Source of the DNA: SIG307 sp964609025
GTDB taxonomy: Bacteria; Bacillota; Clostridia; Lachnospirales; Lachnospiraceae
Direction: 5' to 3'
NCBI GenBank assembly: GCA_964609025.1
Contig: CAZSQM010000013.1
Location: forward strand, 15,864 to 79,863
Length of the DNA stretch: 64,000 bases
The translations under genes and the position numbers were made by a program. Of the stretch, positions 25,571 to 33,824 are shown piece by piece. Numbering within the stretch: the stretch's first letter is position 1; each line of letters opens with the position of its first letter. The notes beneath the pieces are model-generated. The model ran no database searches. It was not told the DNA's origin and saw only the letters and a list, made by a program, of their open reading frames with translations.

Positions 25571-27076
25571 TTATAATTGGTATAGTCTGGTATATTTCTC
25601 CGTCAGATAACGGATGTAATAATCCGGATTAAATTCCTCTCCGGTTATTTGCTTTAACAGCTCGTTTGTTGTATAAACGGCGCCGTATTTGTGAATGTGG
25701 TCCCGCAGAAATTCCCGAATCGGGACTAAATTGCCTTCCTTTAAGTAGTCGGTAAGGGGGAGTTGCCCCTCCATATAGGAATAAAGCTGTGCGGCAATCG
25801 CGGAGCCGATGGCGTAGGAGGGAAAGTAACCGAAGTTTCCCATCGCCCAGTGGATATCCTGTAAAATCCCTTCCGCAGCTCCGTCGGGAACAACGCCGAG
25901 GTATTCTTCGTATTTCTGATTCCACAACTTAGGAAGGTCTTTTACCGTGCAATCGCCGGAAAAAATCTGCTTTTCCAGTTCATAGCGAATCAGAATGTGA
26001 AGCGGATAGGTCAGTTCATCGGCTTCTATGCGGATGAGTCCCGGTTCCGCTTTGTTGATGCCTGCGATAAATTGTTCCCTGGAAACGTCCGCAAGTCCGG
26101 AAGAAAATGCTGCTTTTAATTTCGGAAACAGCGGTTCCCAAAACGCCTCGCTTCTGGCAATCATGTTTTCGTAAAAGCGGGACTGTGCTTCGTGCATTCC
26201 CATAGAAACGCCGACGCCTGCAGGAGTCTGGGTCAGAGTATCGTCAATTCCCATTTCATAAAGCGCATGACCGGTTTCGTGAATCACGGAAAATATGGCG
26301 CTTTCCAGATTGTCCTCACGAAAATGATTGGTCAGCCGCACGTCGTGGTTGTGCAGGTTGGTCGTAAACGGATGCTCGCTTTCCGCAAGAACGCCGCGGT
26401 TAAAATCGAATCCCACATAGCCCGCAAGAAAGCGGCAGAAGTCACGCTGCGCGTCAAGCGGATAAAGGCGGGAATTATAGGATTTGTCAATGGCGTCGTT
26501 TTTTGCCGTTACCTTATGCAGCAACGGAACGAGGGCTTTTTGCAGGCGTTTAAAAAAATCATCCAGTACCCCGGTGGTAAAGCCTTCCTCATAGTCATCT
26601 AACAAAAGGTCGTATAGATTCTCGCCTTTTTTTGCACGGTAGGATGCAAAACGGCGGGTGTAGTCAATCATTTTTTCCAGCACCGGCGCGAAATCCTCAA
26701 ATCGGTTTGAAAGCTTTGCCCGGCAGTAGACGGTCTGTGCCGTGGCGCAAAACTCCGAAAACTCCCGGTATTCTTTCTGCGGAATGCAGGCAGTCTTTTC
26801 GTATTCCTTTTTTAAACGGCGTACAACGGCACGTTCCGGTAACGAAAGGGACTCCTGTTCCTTTTTTGCGGATAATTTTTTCAGTAAATCATGTACTTCG
26901 CCGCAAACGAGAATGCGATAGGCTTCCTCGGACAGTACGCCGACTGCCTTTGCCGTATAATCCGCAGCCGCCGGAGGGGCAAGCGTTTCCGTGTCCCAGG
27001 AAAGCAGGGCAAGCGCGGTCTGGTAAGTGTGGTTACGTTCCAAATAAGGGGTCAGTTGCTCGTACAGTTTATTCAT
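25571..27076 (-). CDS. M32-family carboxypeptidase
   Basis: A 501-aa metallopeptidase of the thermostable carboxypeptidase 1 (M32) family. The zinc motif HETGH in SVIHETGHALYEMG lies near residue 264, followed by GMHEAQSRFYEN, which supplies the third zinc ligand, Glu. It ends with MGNFGYFPSYAIGSAIAAQL, typical of the family. M32 enzymes remove C-terminal residues in the cytoplasm. The start is at 27076 (MNKLYEQL), behind GAAAGGATCTTT; the longer open frame upstream runs into promoter sequence and the palindromic element and is not coding. Confidence 0.95.
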   Translation of the reverse strand: MNKLYEQLTPYLERNHTYQTALALLSWDTETLAPPAAADYTAKAVGVLSEEAYRILVCGEVHDLLKKLSAKKEQESLSLPERAVVRRLKKEYEKTACIPQKEYREFSEFCATAQTVYCRAKLSNRFEDFAPVLEKMIDYTRRFASYRAKKGENLYDLLLDDYEEGFTTGVLDDFFKRLQKALVPLLHKVTAKNDAIDKSYNSRLYPLDAQRDFCRFLAGYVGFDFNRGVLAESEHPFTTNLHNHDVRLTNHFREDNLESAIFSVIHETGHALYEMGIDDTLTQTPAGVGVSMGMHEAQSRFYENMIARSEAFWEPLFPKLKAAFSSGLADVSREQFIAGINKAEPGLIRIEADELTYPLHILIRYELEKQIFSGDCTVKDLPKLWNQKYEEYLGVVPDGAAEGILQDIHWAMGNFGYFPSYAIGSAIAAQLYSYMEGQLPLTDYLKEGNLVPIREFLRDHIHKYGAVYTTNELLKQITGEEFNPDYYIRYLTEKYTRLYQL

Positions 27077-27089
27077 AAAGATCCTTTCA

Positions 27090-27118
27090 AGTATACCATT
27101 TTTTTTTGTTTCTGACAA
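27090..27118 (-). promoter_or_regulatory. Promoter of the M32 carboxypeptidase gene
   Basis: On the minus strand TTGTCA (27118-27113), 17 bases and TATACT (27095-27090). It lies 13 bases before the start codon and just outside the palindromic element. Confidence 0.75.
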
Positions 27119-27137
27119 GGTGATAAGAAAAACGGGC

Positions 27138-27596
27138 AGGGCAATCGCTTGTAAAGTTCCGAGGGGCAAAAAGCGGCTTCCGATTACGGAACGTTGCATG
27201 GGAGAAAGAGTCCCTTCTCTGGTTTCGGATATAAGCCTTTCTAAGGAAACACTGATTGTATCAGTGTTTCCTTAGAAGCCTCCGGCGGGTCGCAGAAATG
27301 CGCATTGAAAGGCTTGCTTCGCAAGCCGCGCATTTCGCGGCGCTGAGTGCTTTTTGCACTCAGCGATTCTAATTGCTCCGGTAAAGTTGCGAAATACTCC
27401 CGCAACCGACCTCTACGCACCCTCCGTGGCGCGTACCGGTCTTGCCCGGACGTCCTGTCCGGGCCTTGCTGGTACCAAACGGAGCAATAAGAAAGTCTAA
27501 TATCCTGCACAACGTTCAGGGACTCTTTCTCCCATGCAACGTTCCTTTGGTCGCAGAACATGTTTTGCCCCTCGGAACTTTACAAGCGATTGCCCT
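27138..27596. repeat. Nested palindromic repeat element, copy 2, with 34-base terminal inverted repeats
   Basis: About 459 bases. The terminal arms, 34 bases each (27138-27171 and 27563-27596, starting AGGGCAATCGCTTGTAAAG), are perfect inverted repeats. The next arms from 27188 and to 27545 (GGAACGTTGCATGGGAGAAA...) are also perfect over 27 bases. The apex CCCGGAC/GTCCGGG is the same as in copy 1 at 11819-12121, and inner sequence is highly similar, while the outermost arms differ between copies but stay self-complementary. AAAAACGGG occurs on both sides (27128-27136, 27598-27606), possibly a 9-base target duplication. A 128-base segment absent from copy 1 lies inside. It fills the region between two divergent genes. 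Confidence 0.85.
27244..27371. repeat. 128-base segment with its own hairpins, inserted in palindromic element copy 2
   Basis: Absent from copy 1 at the matching point, and bounded by TTCTA on both sides (27239-27243 and 27367-27371). It carries three hairpins: AAGGAAACACTGAT-TGT-ATCAGTGTTTCCTT, an arm pair around AGGCTTGCTTCGCAAGCC, and GCTGAGTGC-TTTTT-GCACTCAGC. It reads as a small element inserted in a larger one. Confidence 0.65.
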
Positions 27597-27691
27597 AAAA
27601 AACGGGAGCTGCAACGGAACAATTATGCCGCAAAACAGAATAAAATATTCAGCGCAGGGGAACAATGGAAAATGACAAGGAGGAAATGGAA

Positions 27692-28963
27692 ATGAGTAAA
27701 ATAGTACGGATTACCGGCAGAGAAATTTTGGATTCCCGCGCCAATCCGACCGTAGAAGCTACGGTAGTTTTAGAAAACGGCGGACGCGGAACCGCAGCGG
27801 TTCCTTCCGGTGCGTCTACCGGCGCTTTTGAAGCGGTAGAACTGCGTGACGGCGATAAAGAGCGTTATGACGGGAAAGGCGTAAAGACCGCAGTGGCGCA
27901 TGTGAATGAAGATATTGCGAATTTACTGGACGGAAAAGACGCTTTTTTACAGGAACAGTCGGATGAGGCGATGAGGGTGTTAGACGGTACGGATAACAAA
28001 GGAAGAATCGGCGCCAACGCAATTTTAGCGGTGTCCCTGGCGCTTGCGAAGGCAGAGGCGGACGGACTCGGAATTCCGCTTTACCGTTACATCGGCGGCT
28101 TGAACGGAAAAAAGCTCCCGCTCCCGATGATGAATATTTTAAACGGAGGGCGGCATGCCGGAAATAATCTCGACGTGCAGGAGTTTATGATTCTTCCGGC
28201 AGGGGCGGAGCGCTTTTGCGTAGGTCTGCGGCAGTGCTGTGAGGTGTATCATGCACTGGAAAAAATTTTGAAGGAGAAGGGTCTCTCAAACGGTATCGGC
28301 GACGAAGGCGGCTTTGCACCGGATTTAGAGAGCGAGGAGGAGGCAATCGAATTGATTCTCCTTGCGATTGAACGCGCGGGCTATACGGCGGGCTGCGGAA
28401 AGGATTTTATGATATCCCTTGATGTGGCGGCATCCGAGTGGAAGGAGGAAAAGAAAAACAGCGGACAGTTTTCTTATCGCCTGCCGAAGCAGGGAACGGT
28501 TTTTACCTCGGAAGGACTGATTGAGCATTGGGATACCCTGACGAAGAAATATCCGATTTTTTCACTGGAGGACCCGTTGGATGAGGAAGACTGGGACGGC
28601 TGGCGGATGCTGACAAAGAAAATCGGCGACAAGGTACTTCTGGTCGGAGATGATTTGTTTGTAACGAATCCGAAGCGGTTGAAATACGGAATCAAAAACG
28701 AGGCGGCGAATGCGATTCTGATTAAGCCGAATCAAATCGGTTCTTTGTCGGAAACGATGGAAGCGGTCAGAATTGCGGCGGAAAACGGATATCGTGCGAT
28801 TATGTCCCACCGGAGCGGCGAAACGGAGGATACGACGATTGCCGACCTTGCCGTTGGCTTAAATACCGGATTGATTAAAACCGGCGCACCGTGCAGGGCG
28901 GAAAGAACCGCAAAATACAACCGTCTGCTTCAGATTGAGGCAGAGTTAAGAGGACTGCGATAG
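27692..28963 (+). CDS. eno: Enolase (phosphopyruvate hydratase)
   Basis: A 423-aa glycolytic enzyme that converts 2-phosphoglycerate to phosphoenolpyruvate. ITGREILDSRANPTVE at the N-terminus, GASTGAFEAVELRDG, the metal-site SLEDPLDEEDW near 288, the catalytic Lys in AILIKPNQIGSL near 340 and MSHRSGETEDTTIADLAVG near 370 are all present. The length is normal. The start is ATG 27692 with AAGGAGG 8 bases upstream; an in-frame ATG at 27665 lies before that site. No good promoter is seen between the palindromic element and the gene, so the element may hold or shape its transcription start. Confidence 0.97.
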   Translation: MSKIVRITGREILDSRANPTVEATVVLENGGRGTAAVPSGASTGAFEAVELRDGDKERYDGKGVKTAVAHVNEDIANLLDGKDAFLQEQSDEAMRVLDGTDNKGRIGANAILAVSLALAKAEADGLGIPLYRYIGGLNGKKLPLPMMNILNGGRHAGNNLDVQEFMILPAGAERFCVGLRQCCEVYHALEKILKEKGLSNGIGDEGGFAPDLESEEEAIELILLAIERAGYTAGCGKDFMISLDVAASEWKEEKKNSGQFSYRLPKQGTVFTSEGLIEHWDTLTKKYPIFSLEDPLDEEDWDGWRMLTKKIGDKVLLVGDDLFVTNPKRLKYGIKNEAANAILIKPNQIGSLSETMEAVRIAAENGYRAIMSHRSGETEDTTIADLAVGLNTGLIKTGAPCRAERTAKYNRLLQIEAELRGLR

Positions 28964-28970
28964 GTTTAAA

Positions 28971-29017
28971 ACGGGGCTGTATCCGCGCAGGGTAAGTTTG
29001 CGCGCATGCAGCCCCGT
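28971..29017. terminator. Stem-loop after eno
   Basis: Perfect arms ACGGGGCTG and CAGCCCCGT around a 29-base loop that has further short pairing (GCGCGC). It is 7 bases after the eno stop. No T-run follows on the plus strand, so termination is probable, not certain. Confidence 0.55.
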
Positions 29018-29053
29018 CGGTATCCGGGCACGACACCGATCCGGACGGAAAGG

Positions 29054-29248
29054 TTAAACGCCGCCCACCGGTTTCGGTTCCGTAATGTTGCAACGGTAAT
29101 ATTTTATGAGATTTCCGCTTTCCATAGCAATTTTCTCCGGCGGAATTAAATTAATGTCCCTTACATAGGGAGTGGGATAGTATATGACAAAGTTTTCCGC
29201 TACGGTAGAGTCAAAAGGCAGCAGCGGTGTATAGTTCTGCGTAGCCAT
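29054..29248 (-). CDS. Small conserved-looking protein of unknown function, 64 aa
   Basis: A 64-aa reading frame starting MATQNYTPLLPF at 29248, behind AAGGAGGGATTTT, a strong ribosome site, which is why it is called. There is no membrane segment; it has one Cys and a Pro-rich middle (YYPTPYVRDINLIPPEK). No family is recognised. It follows the P-type ATPase gene on the same strand with 56 bases between and may be its cotranscribed partner or a separate gene. Its stop is convergent with eno. Confidence 0.65.
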   Translation of the reverse strand: MATQNYTPLLPFDSTVAENFVIYYPTPYVRDINLIPPEKIAMESGNLIKYYRCNITEPKPVGGV

Positions 29249-29304
29249 AAAATCCCTCCTTCTTTTTTTAGTATAGCACCCGGAAACCAAAAAATCAAGG
29301 CAGT

Positions 29305-31965
29305 TTATGCGGACTGCGAGCGTTTCTGCAGCTCCACAATCGGCAGCGGCAGCAGGGACAGCAGCGCAACGACGCACCATGCGGCACCGGACAACGGCGT
29401 AACCAGAAAGATATCTGCCGCAAAAGGGAAGGTAATCACGGCAATCTGCAGGAAGGCACAAATCACAAAAGCAAACAAAAGCTTCGGGTTTGTAAAAAAG
29501 CCGATTTGGGAAAGCGGATGGTCGCTGCGCATATGAAATGCATGCACAAGCTGGGACAGGCTCAATACGGCAAACGTCATAGTAGATCCGGCCCCGAAAT
29601 AGTGATTGCCGATGACATATGCCATCAGGGAAATGGCTCCTATCATGGCACCCTCAAAGGCAATCTTAAAGCCCAGTCCGCCGGAAAACAAACTTTTTCC
29701 GGTATTACAGGGAGGTTGCTGCATGACATCCTTTTCCGGCGGTTCTACGCCGAGTGCGGCGGCAGGAAGAGAATCCGTAATTAAGTTGACCCATAATAGC
29801 TGCACGGCGAGCAGAGGGGAGGGCATCCCAAGTAACAGAGCGAAAAGAATGGTAATAATCTCGCCGATGTTACAGGAGAGCAGAAAATGAACCGAGCGGC
29901 GGATATTGGCATAGATACTGCGGCCTTCCCGTACGGCTGCGACAATGGTTGCAAAATTATCGTCGAGCAGTACCATATCGGCGGCCTCTTTGGCAACATC
30001 GGTACCGCTTAGCCCCATCGCACAGCCGATGTCGGCAGCCTTTAACGCCGGTGCGTCATTGATACCGTCGCCGGTCATGGCGACGACCTCCCCGCGCGCC
30101 TGCAATGCACGCACAATCGCAACTTTATGTTCCGGAGCCACTCTGGCGAAAACGCGGCAGCGTCCGACGCAGTCAATCAATTCCCCTTCGCTCATGGCGG
30201 AAAGCTCCGCGCCGGTAACCGGGCGGTCTTTGCGGGAACAAATCCCAAGGTCTGCCGCAATGGCGCGTGCCGTAAGCGCATGGTCACCGGTAATCATAAC
30301 CGGCGTAATACCGGCTTCTTTGCAGATACGGACGCAATCCCGCACCTCCGGGCGCGGTGGGTCCATAAGGCAGAGAAAGCCAAGGAGAATTAAATCGCTT
30401 TCTGCGTTTTTGGCAGGGTTATCTTTGTCTAAAAGCTTGCGGCAGGCAGAGTCGGTAAGCGGCCGGTAGGCAACGGCAAGTACACGGAGCGCATGCTCCG
30501 CACAGCGGTTGCAGTAGTCGGTTAAGGTCTGGTGGAGAGGAGCCGTAAGCGGCAGTACCGCCCCGCCGTCGTACCAGGAACTGCAGCGGGATAAGAGCAC
30601 TTCCGGCGCACCTTTACATACAAGAAAAGCGTAAGTATCCTGCGGCATAACGGGAAGCGGTGCGGCGGACTTCCCGGGCAGCAGATGAACGGTTGACATA
30701 CATTTTCGTGCAGAGTCAAAGGCATATTCCGCAAGCCTTTTATAACGGGTCTCCGGCATCGGAGAACAAAGTGAGGCGGCTTTCGCGGCATTGAGCAGGG
30801 CAAGTTCCGTCGGTTCGCCGTTTCCCGTGCCGTCTTTTTCAAAAAATGCATTGTTACAGAGTGCGCCGCACAGAAGGATGGTTTTTGCGGCGGAAGAATC
30901 CTGTGGGAGTTTTCTTCTGCCGTCCGAGATTTCGGTAACGGTCATACGGTTCTGGGTGAGCGTGCCTGTTTTATCCGAGCAGATGTAGGTGGCACTGCCT
31001 AAGGTTTCCACTGCGGATAAGTTCCGGATAATGGCGTTCTTTTTTGCCATGCGCTGTACGCCGAGGGATAAGACGATGGTAACAATGGCAGGCAGCCCTT
31101 CCGGAATTGCGGCAACGCCAAGACTGACCGCGGTCATAAACATGGTAAAAAGCGGGCGCCCCTGTACGGCACCGAGCAGGAAAACAAGAAGACAGATAGC
31201 AAGGACCGTAATTCCGAGCACTTTGCCCGTGTGGGCAAGGTGTTTTTTCAGCGGCGTTTCCGGTGCGGTATCCTGCTGAATCAAATCGGCAATTTTGCCG
31301 ACCTGCGTCTGCATTCCGGTATGGGTAACGAGGGCGGTGGCGTGACCGGAGAGAATGACCGAACCGGCGTTTACCATATTGATTAAATCCCCCAGCGGTG
31401 TGTTCTCCGGCAGTTTACAGTCCGCACGTTTTTTTACCGGCTCGGATTCTCCCGTTAAGGAAGATTCATCCGCGCATAGCTGTTCGCAATGCAGCAGTCT
31501 TGCGTCGGCAGGAACCATAGAGCCTGCGGAAAGGAAAATAATATCCCCCGGTACAAGCTCTCTGGCGGGAAGCAGTCTTCGTTTCCCGTCCCGAAGTACC
31601 TGCGCCTCCGGTGCGGAAAGTTTGCGGAGCATGGCAAGGGAACGCTCCGCCTTTGCTTCCTGAACCACGCCGAGTACCGCGTTGATGACAACAATAATGA
31701 GAATAATCAGCGGTTCGGCAAAATCTATGCGTCCTTCTAACAGGGAACTGAGAAAAGAAACGAGGGCGGCGCCGAGCAGAATCAGTATCATAAAATCGCT
31801 GAACTGTTCCGCAAACCGGGAAAGCAGACTGCGCGTTTTTTTTCCGGACAGCTCATTATAGCCGTACCGATGAATGCGCTGTCCGGCCTCTCTCTCAGAA
31901 AGTCCGTCTTCCCTGCTTTCCAGAGCACGCAGTGCTTCTTCGGCAGAAAGGGTATGAAGCTTCAT
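29305..31965 (-). CDS. P-type ATPase, calcium-transporting type (PMCA/SERCA-like)
   Basis: An 886-aa cation pump. An N-terminal cation-ATPase domain (LSAEEALRALESREDGLSE) is followed by about ten membrane segments. The actuator has LTGESEPV. The phosphorylated Asp is at about residue 331 in SDKTGTLTQNRM. The hinge is MITGDHALTA and TGDGINDAPALKAADIG. PEGLPAIV in the fourth segment is the calcium-site motif of type II pumps. The C-terminal third has the further helices (NLITDSLPAAALG). It exports Ca2+ or a similar divalent ion at the cost of ATP. The start at 31965 follows CAGGAGTTCTTT. Confidence 0.93.
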   Translation of the reverse strand: MKLHTLSAEEALRALESREDGLSEREAGQRIHRYGYNELSGKKTRSLLSRFAEQFSDFMILILLGAALVSFLSSLLEGRIDFAEPLIILIIVVINAVLGVVQEAKAERSLAMLRKLSAPEAQVLRDGKRRLLPARELVPGDIIFLSAGSMVPADARLLHCEQLCADESSLTGESEPVKKRADCKLPENTPLGDLINMVNAGSVILSGHATALVTHTGMQTQVGKIADLIQQDTAPETPLKKHLAHTGKVLGITVLAICLLVFLLGAVQGRPLFTMFMTAVSLGVAAIPEGLPAIVTIVLSLGVQRMAKKNAIIRNLSAVETLGSATYICSDKTGTLTQNRMTVTEISDGRRKLPQDSSAAKTILLCGALCNNAFFEKDGTGNGEPTELALLNAAKAASLCSPMPETRYKRLAEYAFDSARKCMSTVHLLPGKSAAPLPVMPQDTYAFLVCKGAPEVLLSRCSSWYDGGAVLPLTAPLHQTLTDYCNRCAEHALRVLAVAYRPLTDSACRKLLDKDNPAKNAESDLILLGFLCLMDPPRPEVRDCVRICKEAGITPVMITGDHALTARAIAADLGICSRKDRPVTGAELSAMSEGELIDCVGRCRVFARVAPEHKVAIVRALQARGEVVAMTGDGINDAPALKAADIGCAMGLSGTDVAKEAADMVLLDDNFATIVAAVREGRSIYANIRRSVHFLLSCNIGEIITILFALLLGMPSPLLAVQLLWVNLITDSLPAAALGVEPPEKDVMQQPPCNTGKSLFSGGLGFKIAFEGAMIGAISLMAYVIGNHYFGAGSTMTFAVLSLSQLVHAFHMRSDHPLSQIGFFTNPKLLFAFVICAFLQIAVITFPFAADIFLVTPLSGAAWCVVALLSLLPLPIVELQKRSQSA

Positions 31966-32037
31966 AAAGAACTCCTGTAAGGCTTATCAAAAAAATATAT
32001 GTCACGGTGGGAAAAGGTATGACAACCCTTTCAGTTT

Positions 32038-32075
32038 CAATGGATTGCGGTACTTTTAGGAGAAAAAATCCATTG
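32038..32075. promoter_or_regulatory. Inverted repeat in the divergent region between P-ATPase and Tad-like operon
   Basis: Perfect 9-base arms CAATGGATT (32038-32046) and AATCCATTG (32067-32075) separated by 20 bases. It lies about 75 bases before the ATPase start and 90 bases before the -10 box of the pilus operon. It could be an operator for either. No function can be read from it. Confidence 0.35.
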
Positions 32076-32160
32076 TGGAGATTAGACAAAAATCGACGAA
32101 AAATCTGTGTATTTTACCGATATTTACATAAGATGTAATATATAGTAATATTTATTTATC

Positions 32161-32169
32161 TGATATAAT
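32161..32169 (+). promoter_or_regulatory. Extended -10 promoter of the Tad-like operon
   Basis: TGATATAAT gives a perfect TATAAT (32164-32169) with the extended TGn motif; no recognisable -35 box. A small leader hairpin TTCGGG-TGT-CCCGAA (32182-32196) follows, and the first gene starts at 32234. Confidence 0.6.
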
Positions 32170-32233
32170 TATCTGATTTCATTCGGGTGTCCCGAAGATT
32201 CCCAATACAAAAATATAGGGCAAAGGAGGAGGT

Positions 32234-33037
32234 ATGGATATTGCATTTTGGAGCAATGTTAGGCATCAAAGCGGGGTGACTTCAGACGTGGCGGCAATCA
32301 GTGTATTGTGGGCGGAGCTTTTTGCGGATGAAATTATCATTACATCCAATCACATCTGCAACGGCAGTGTGATAGAACGTCTGCGGGGAGGGACGGAGCG
32401 CGAGGAAAAGTTTGCGAGAAAGGACTATTGCTATCATTTCGGCGAACCGGAGTATTTTCGTATGTTGTGCGAAAGAGAAAGGAAGTTTACCGTGCGGATC
32501 AACGACGGTATGCGCTATATTCCGATGATGGGAAACGAAGAAGCGCAGATGTTTTCGGGCAGCGGTCTGCCGGGAGTGAAAAGACAGTTGGGAAAGGAGG
32601 AGTATCTTATGATTGATACGGCGTGCGGCTGCGGAAGCAGTTCCCTGAGGATTTTACAGGAGACAGAACTTACGGTAATTGCGCTGCCGCCGGAAAAGGA
32701 GATAATAGACGCGTTTTTCCGGTCGGACACCGTGTTCCGGCAGAATAGTTTTTTTATTCTTGGAAATTACAGAGCGGCAGCTTCCTGCTGTCCGTCCTAT
32801 CTGTGTCACAGGTACAAGATACCGAAGGAACGGGTCGGTGTTATCCCTTATGATTCGGAGTTCGAGCAGGCAATGAGGGAAGGAAGAACGGCAGCTTATA
32901 TTTCAGGGAATCTAAATTGCTCGAAACGAAGTAAATCATATCATTTTATGAATTATGCGAAGAAAACAGCAATCAGTTTAAGAAAGTATGCGGAGGAGAG
33001 GAGGAAAGGCATATGCGGCGATTGCGCAGAAGCGTAA
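32234..33037 (+). CDS. ParA/TadZ-like protein with altered P-loop (Tad-like operon gene 1)
   Basis: A 267-aa protein starting MDIAFWSNVRHQSGVTSD at ATG 32234, behind AAAGGAGGAGGT. The first strand plus loop aligns by eye with the P-loop of ParA/MinD ATPases, but the usual KGGxGKT is HQSGVTS (residues 11-17), so the Walker Lys is absent. YLMIDTACGCGSSSL near 126 fits the Walker B region. TadZ proteins are ParA relatives that place Tad pili at the cell surface, and some have degenerate P-loops. Cys residues are unusually many near the middle and at the very end. It overlaps the next gene by 25 bases. Assignment rests on fold pattern and context. Confidence 0.6.
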   Translation: MDIAFWSNVRHQSGVTSDVAAISVLWAELFADEIIITSNHICNGSVIERLRGGTEREEKFARKDYCYHFGEPEYFRMLCERERKFTVRINDGMRYIPMMGNEEAQMFSGSGLPGVKRQLGKEEYLMIDTACGCGSSSLRILQETELTVIALPPEKEIIDAFFRSDTVFRQNSFFILGNYRAAASCCPSYLCHRYKIPKERVGVIPYDSEFEQAMREGRTAAYISGNLNCSKRSKSYHFMNYAKKTAISLRKYAEERRKGICGDCAEA

Positions 33038-33813
33038 GGAGAAGGATTCTGACCGGGCTTTTTTCGGCGGTGGCGGGAGTCGGTATTTTACTGCTCGGCG
33101 GCGTCCTTACGGCTTGCAGAATAACAAAAAAATATGATGTACTGTTAGCGGAACGCGATGCCGTGATTGAGCATGCAAAACGTCTTGCCTATATCACGGT
33201 GACGGAGATAAAGGCCGGAGAAAGTTTTACGCCGGAAAATACCGAGCGGAGGTATCTGCTTTCGGAGCAGACGCCGGAGGGACTTGCACAGGAAGTATTC
33301 GGAATGACTGCCTGTGCCGATTTGCCGGCAGGAAGCATTGTCAATACGGCGCTTTGCAGCAGACAGGAGTTCTCCGGAACGGAAAGGGAGTGTGTGTTTG
33401 AGGATATTATGCTTTCGGATTGTTTTCCGGATTATAAAACGGTGGATGTCAGACTGCGTTATCCGAACGGAGAAAATTATTGCGTGTTGAAAAAGAAACG
33501 ACTGCGGCGGGAGGGGGAGAATACGGAAAGATGCAGTTTTTCTCTGACGGAAGCGGAGCAGCTGTTAATCAGTGCGGCACAATATGATACGGAGGTATAC
33601 GAAGGCGCGGAGCTTTATGTCGTTGCTTTTGTTGAGGAGCGGCTGCAGAAGGAGGCGGATAGCTTCTATATTCCGCCCGGTCAGGTGATTTTGCAGTTAC
33701 AGGAGTTGGGGACAAAAGAGGTAAATGTATCCGACCGTTGGTACGAACTGCGGGAGGCGTTGGAAAAACGGCTTTTACAAAACAGGGAGCAACGTTTGGG
33801 ACACAGTTTTTAG
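33013..33813 (+). CDS. SAF-domain membrane protein, CpaB/RcpC-like (Tad-like operon gene 2)
   Basis: A 266-aa protein. An Arg-rich start is followed by one membrane segment (about residues 14-36). A SAF-like segment at about 58-125 shows YITVTEIKAGESFTPEN, then LPAGSIVNTALC. This is the layout of CpaB/RcpC, the Tad-system component thought to organise the pilus channel in the envelope. The C-terminal 140 residues form a second domain of unknown type, with VDVRLRYPNGENYCVL. The start ATG 33013 lies inside the preceding gene, behind GAGGAGAGGAGGAAAGGC. Context with a CpaF-type ATPase supports the role. Confidence 0.7.
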   Translation: MRRLRRSVRRRILTGLFSAVAGVGILLLGGVLTACRITKKYDVLLAERDAVIEHAKRLAYITVTEIKAGESFTPENTERRYLLSEQTPEGLAQEVFGMTACADLPAGSIVNTALCSRQEFSGTERECVFEDIMLSDCFPDYKTVDVRLRYPNGENYCVLKKKRLRREGENTERCSFSLTEAEQLLISAAQYDTEVYEGAELYVVAFVEERLQKEADSFYIPPGQVILQLQELGTKEVNVSDRWYELREALEKRLLQNREQRLGHSF

Positions 33814-33824
33814 AGGAGGAAAAA

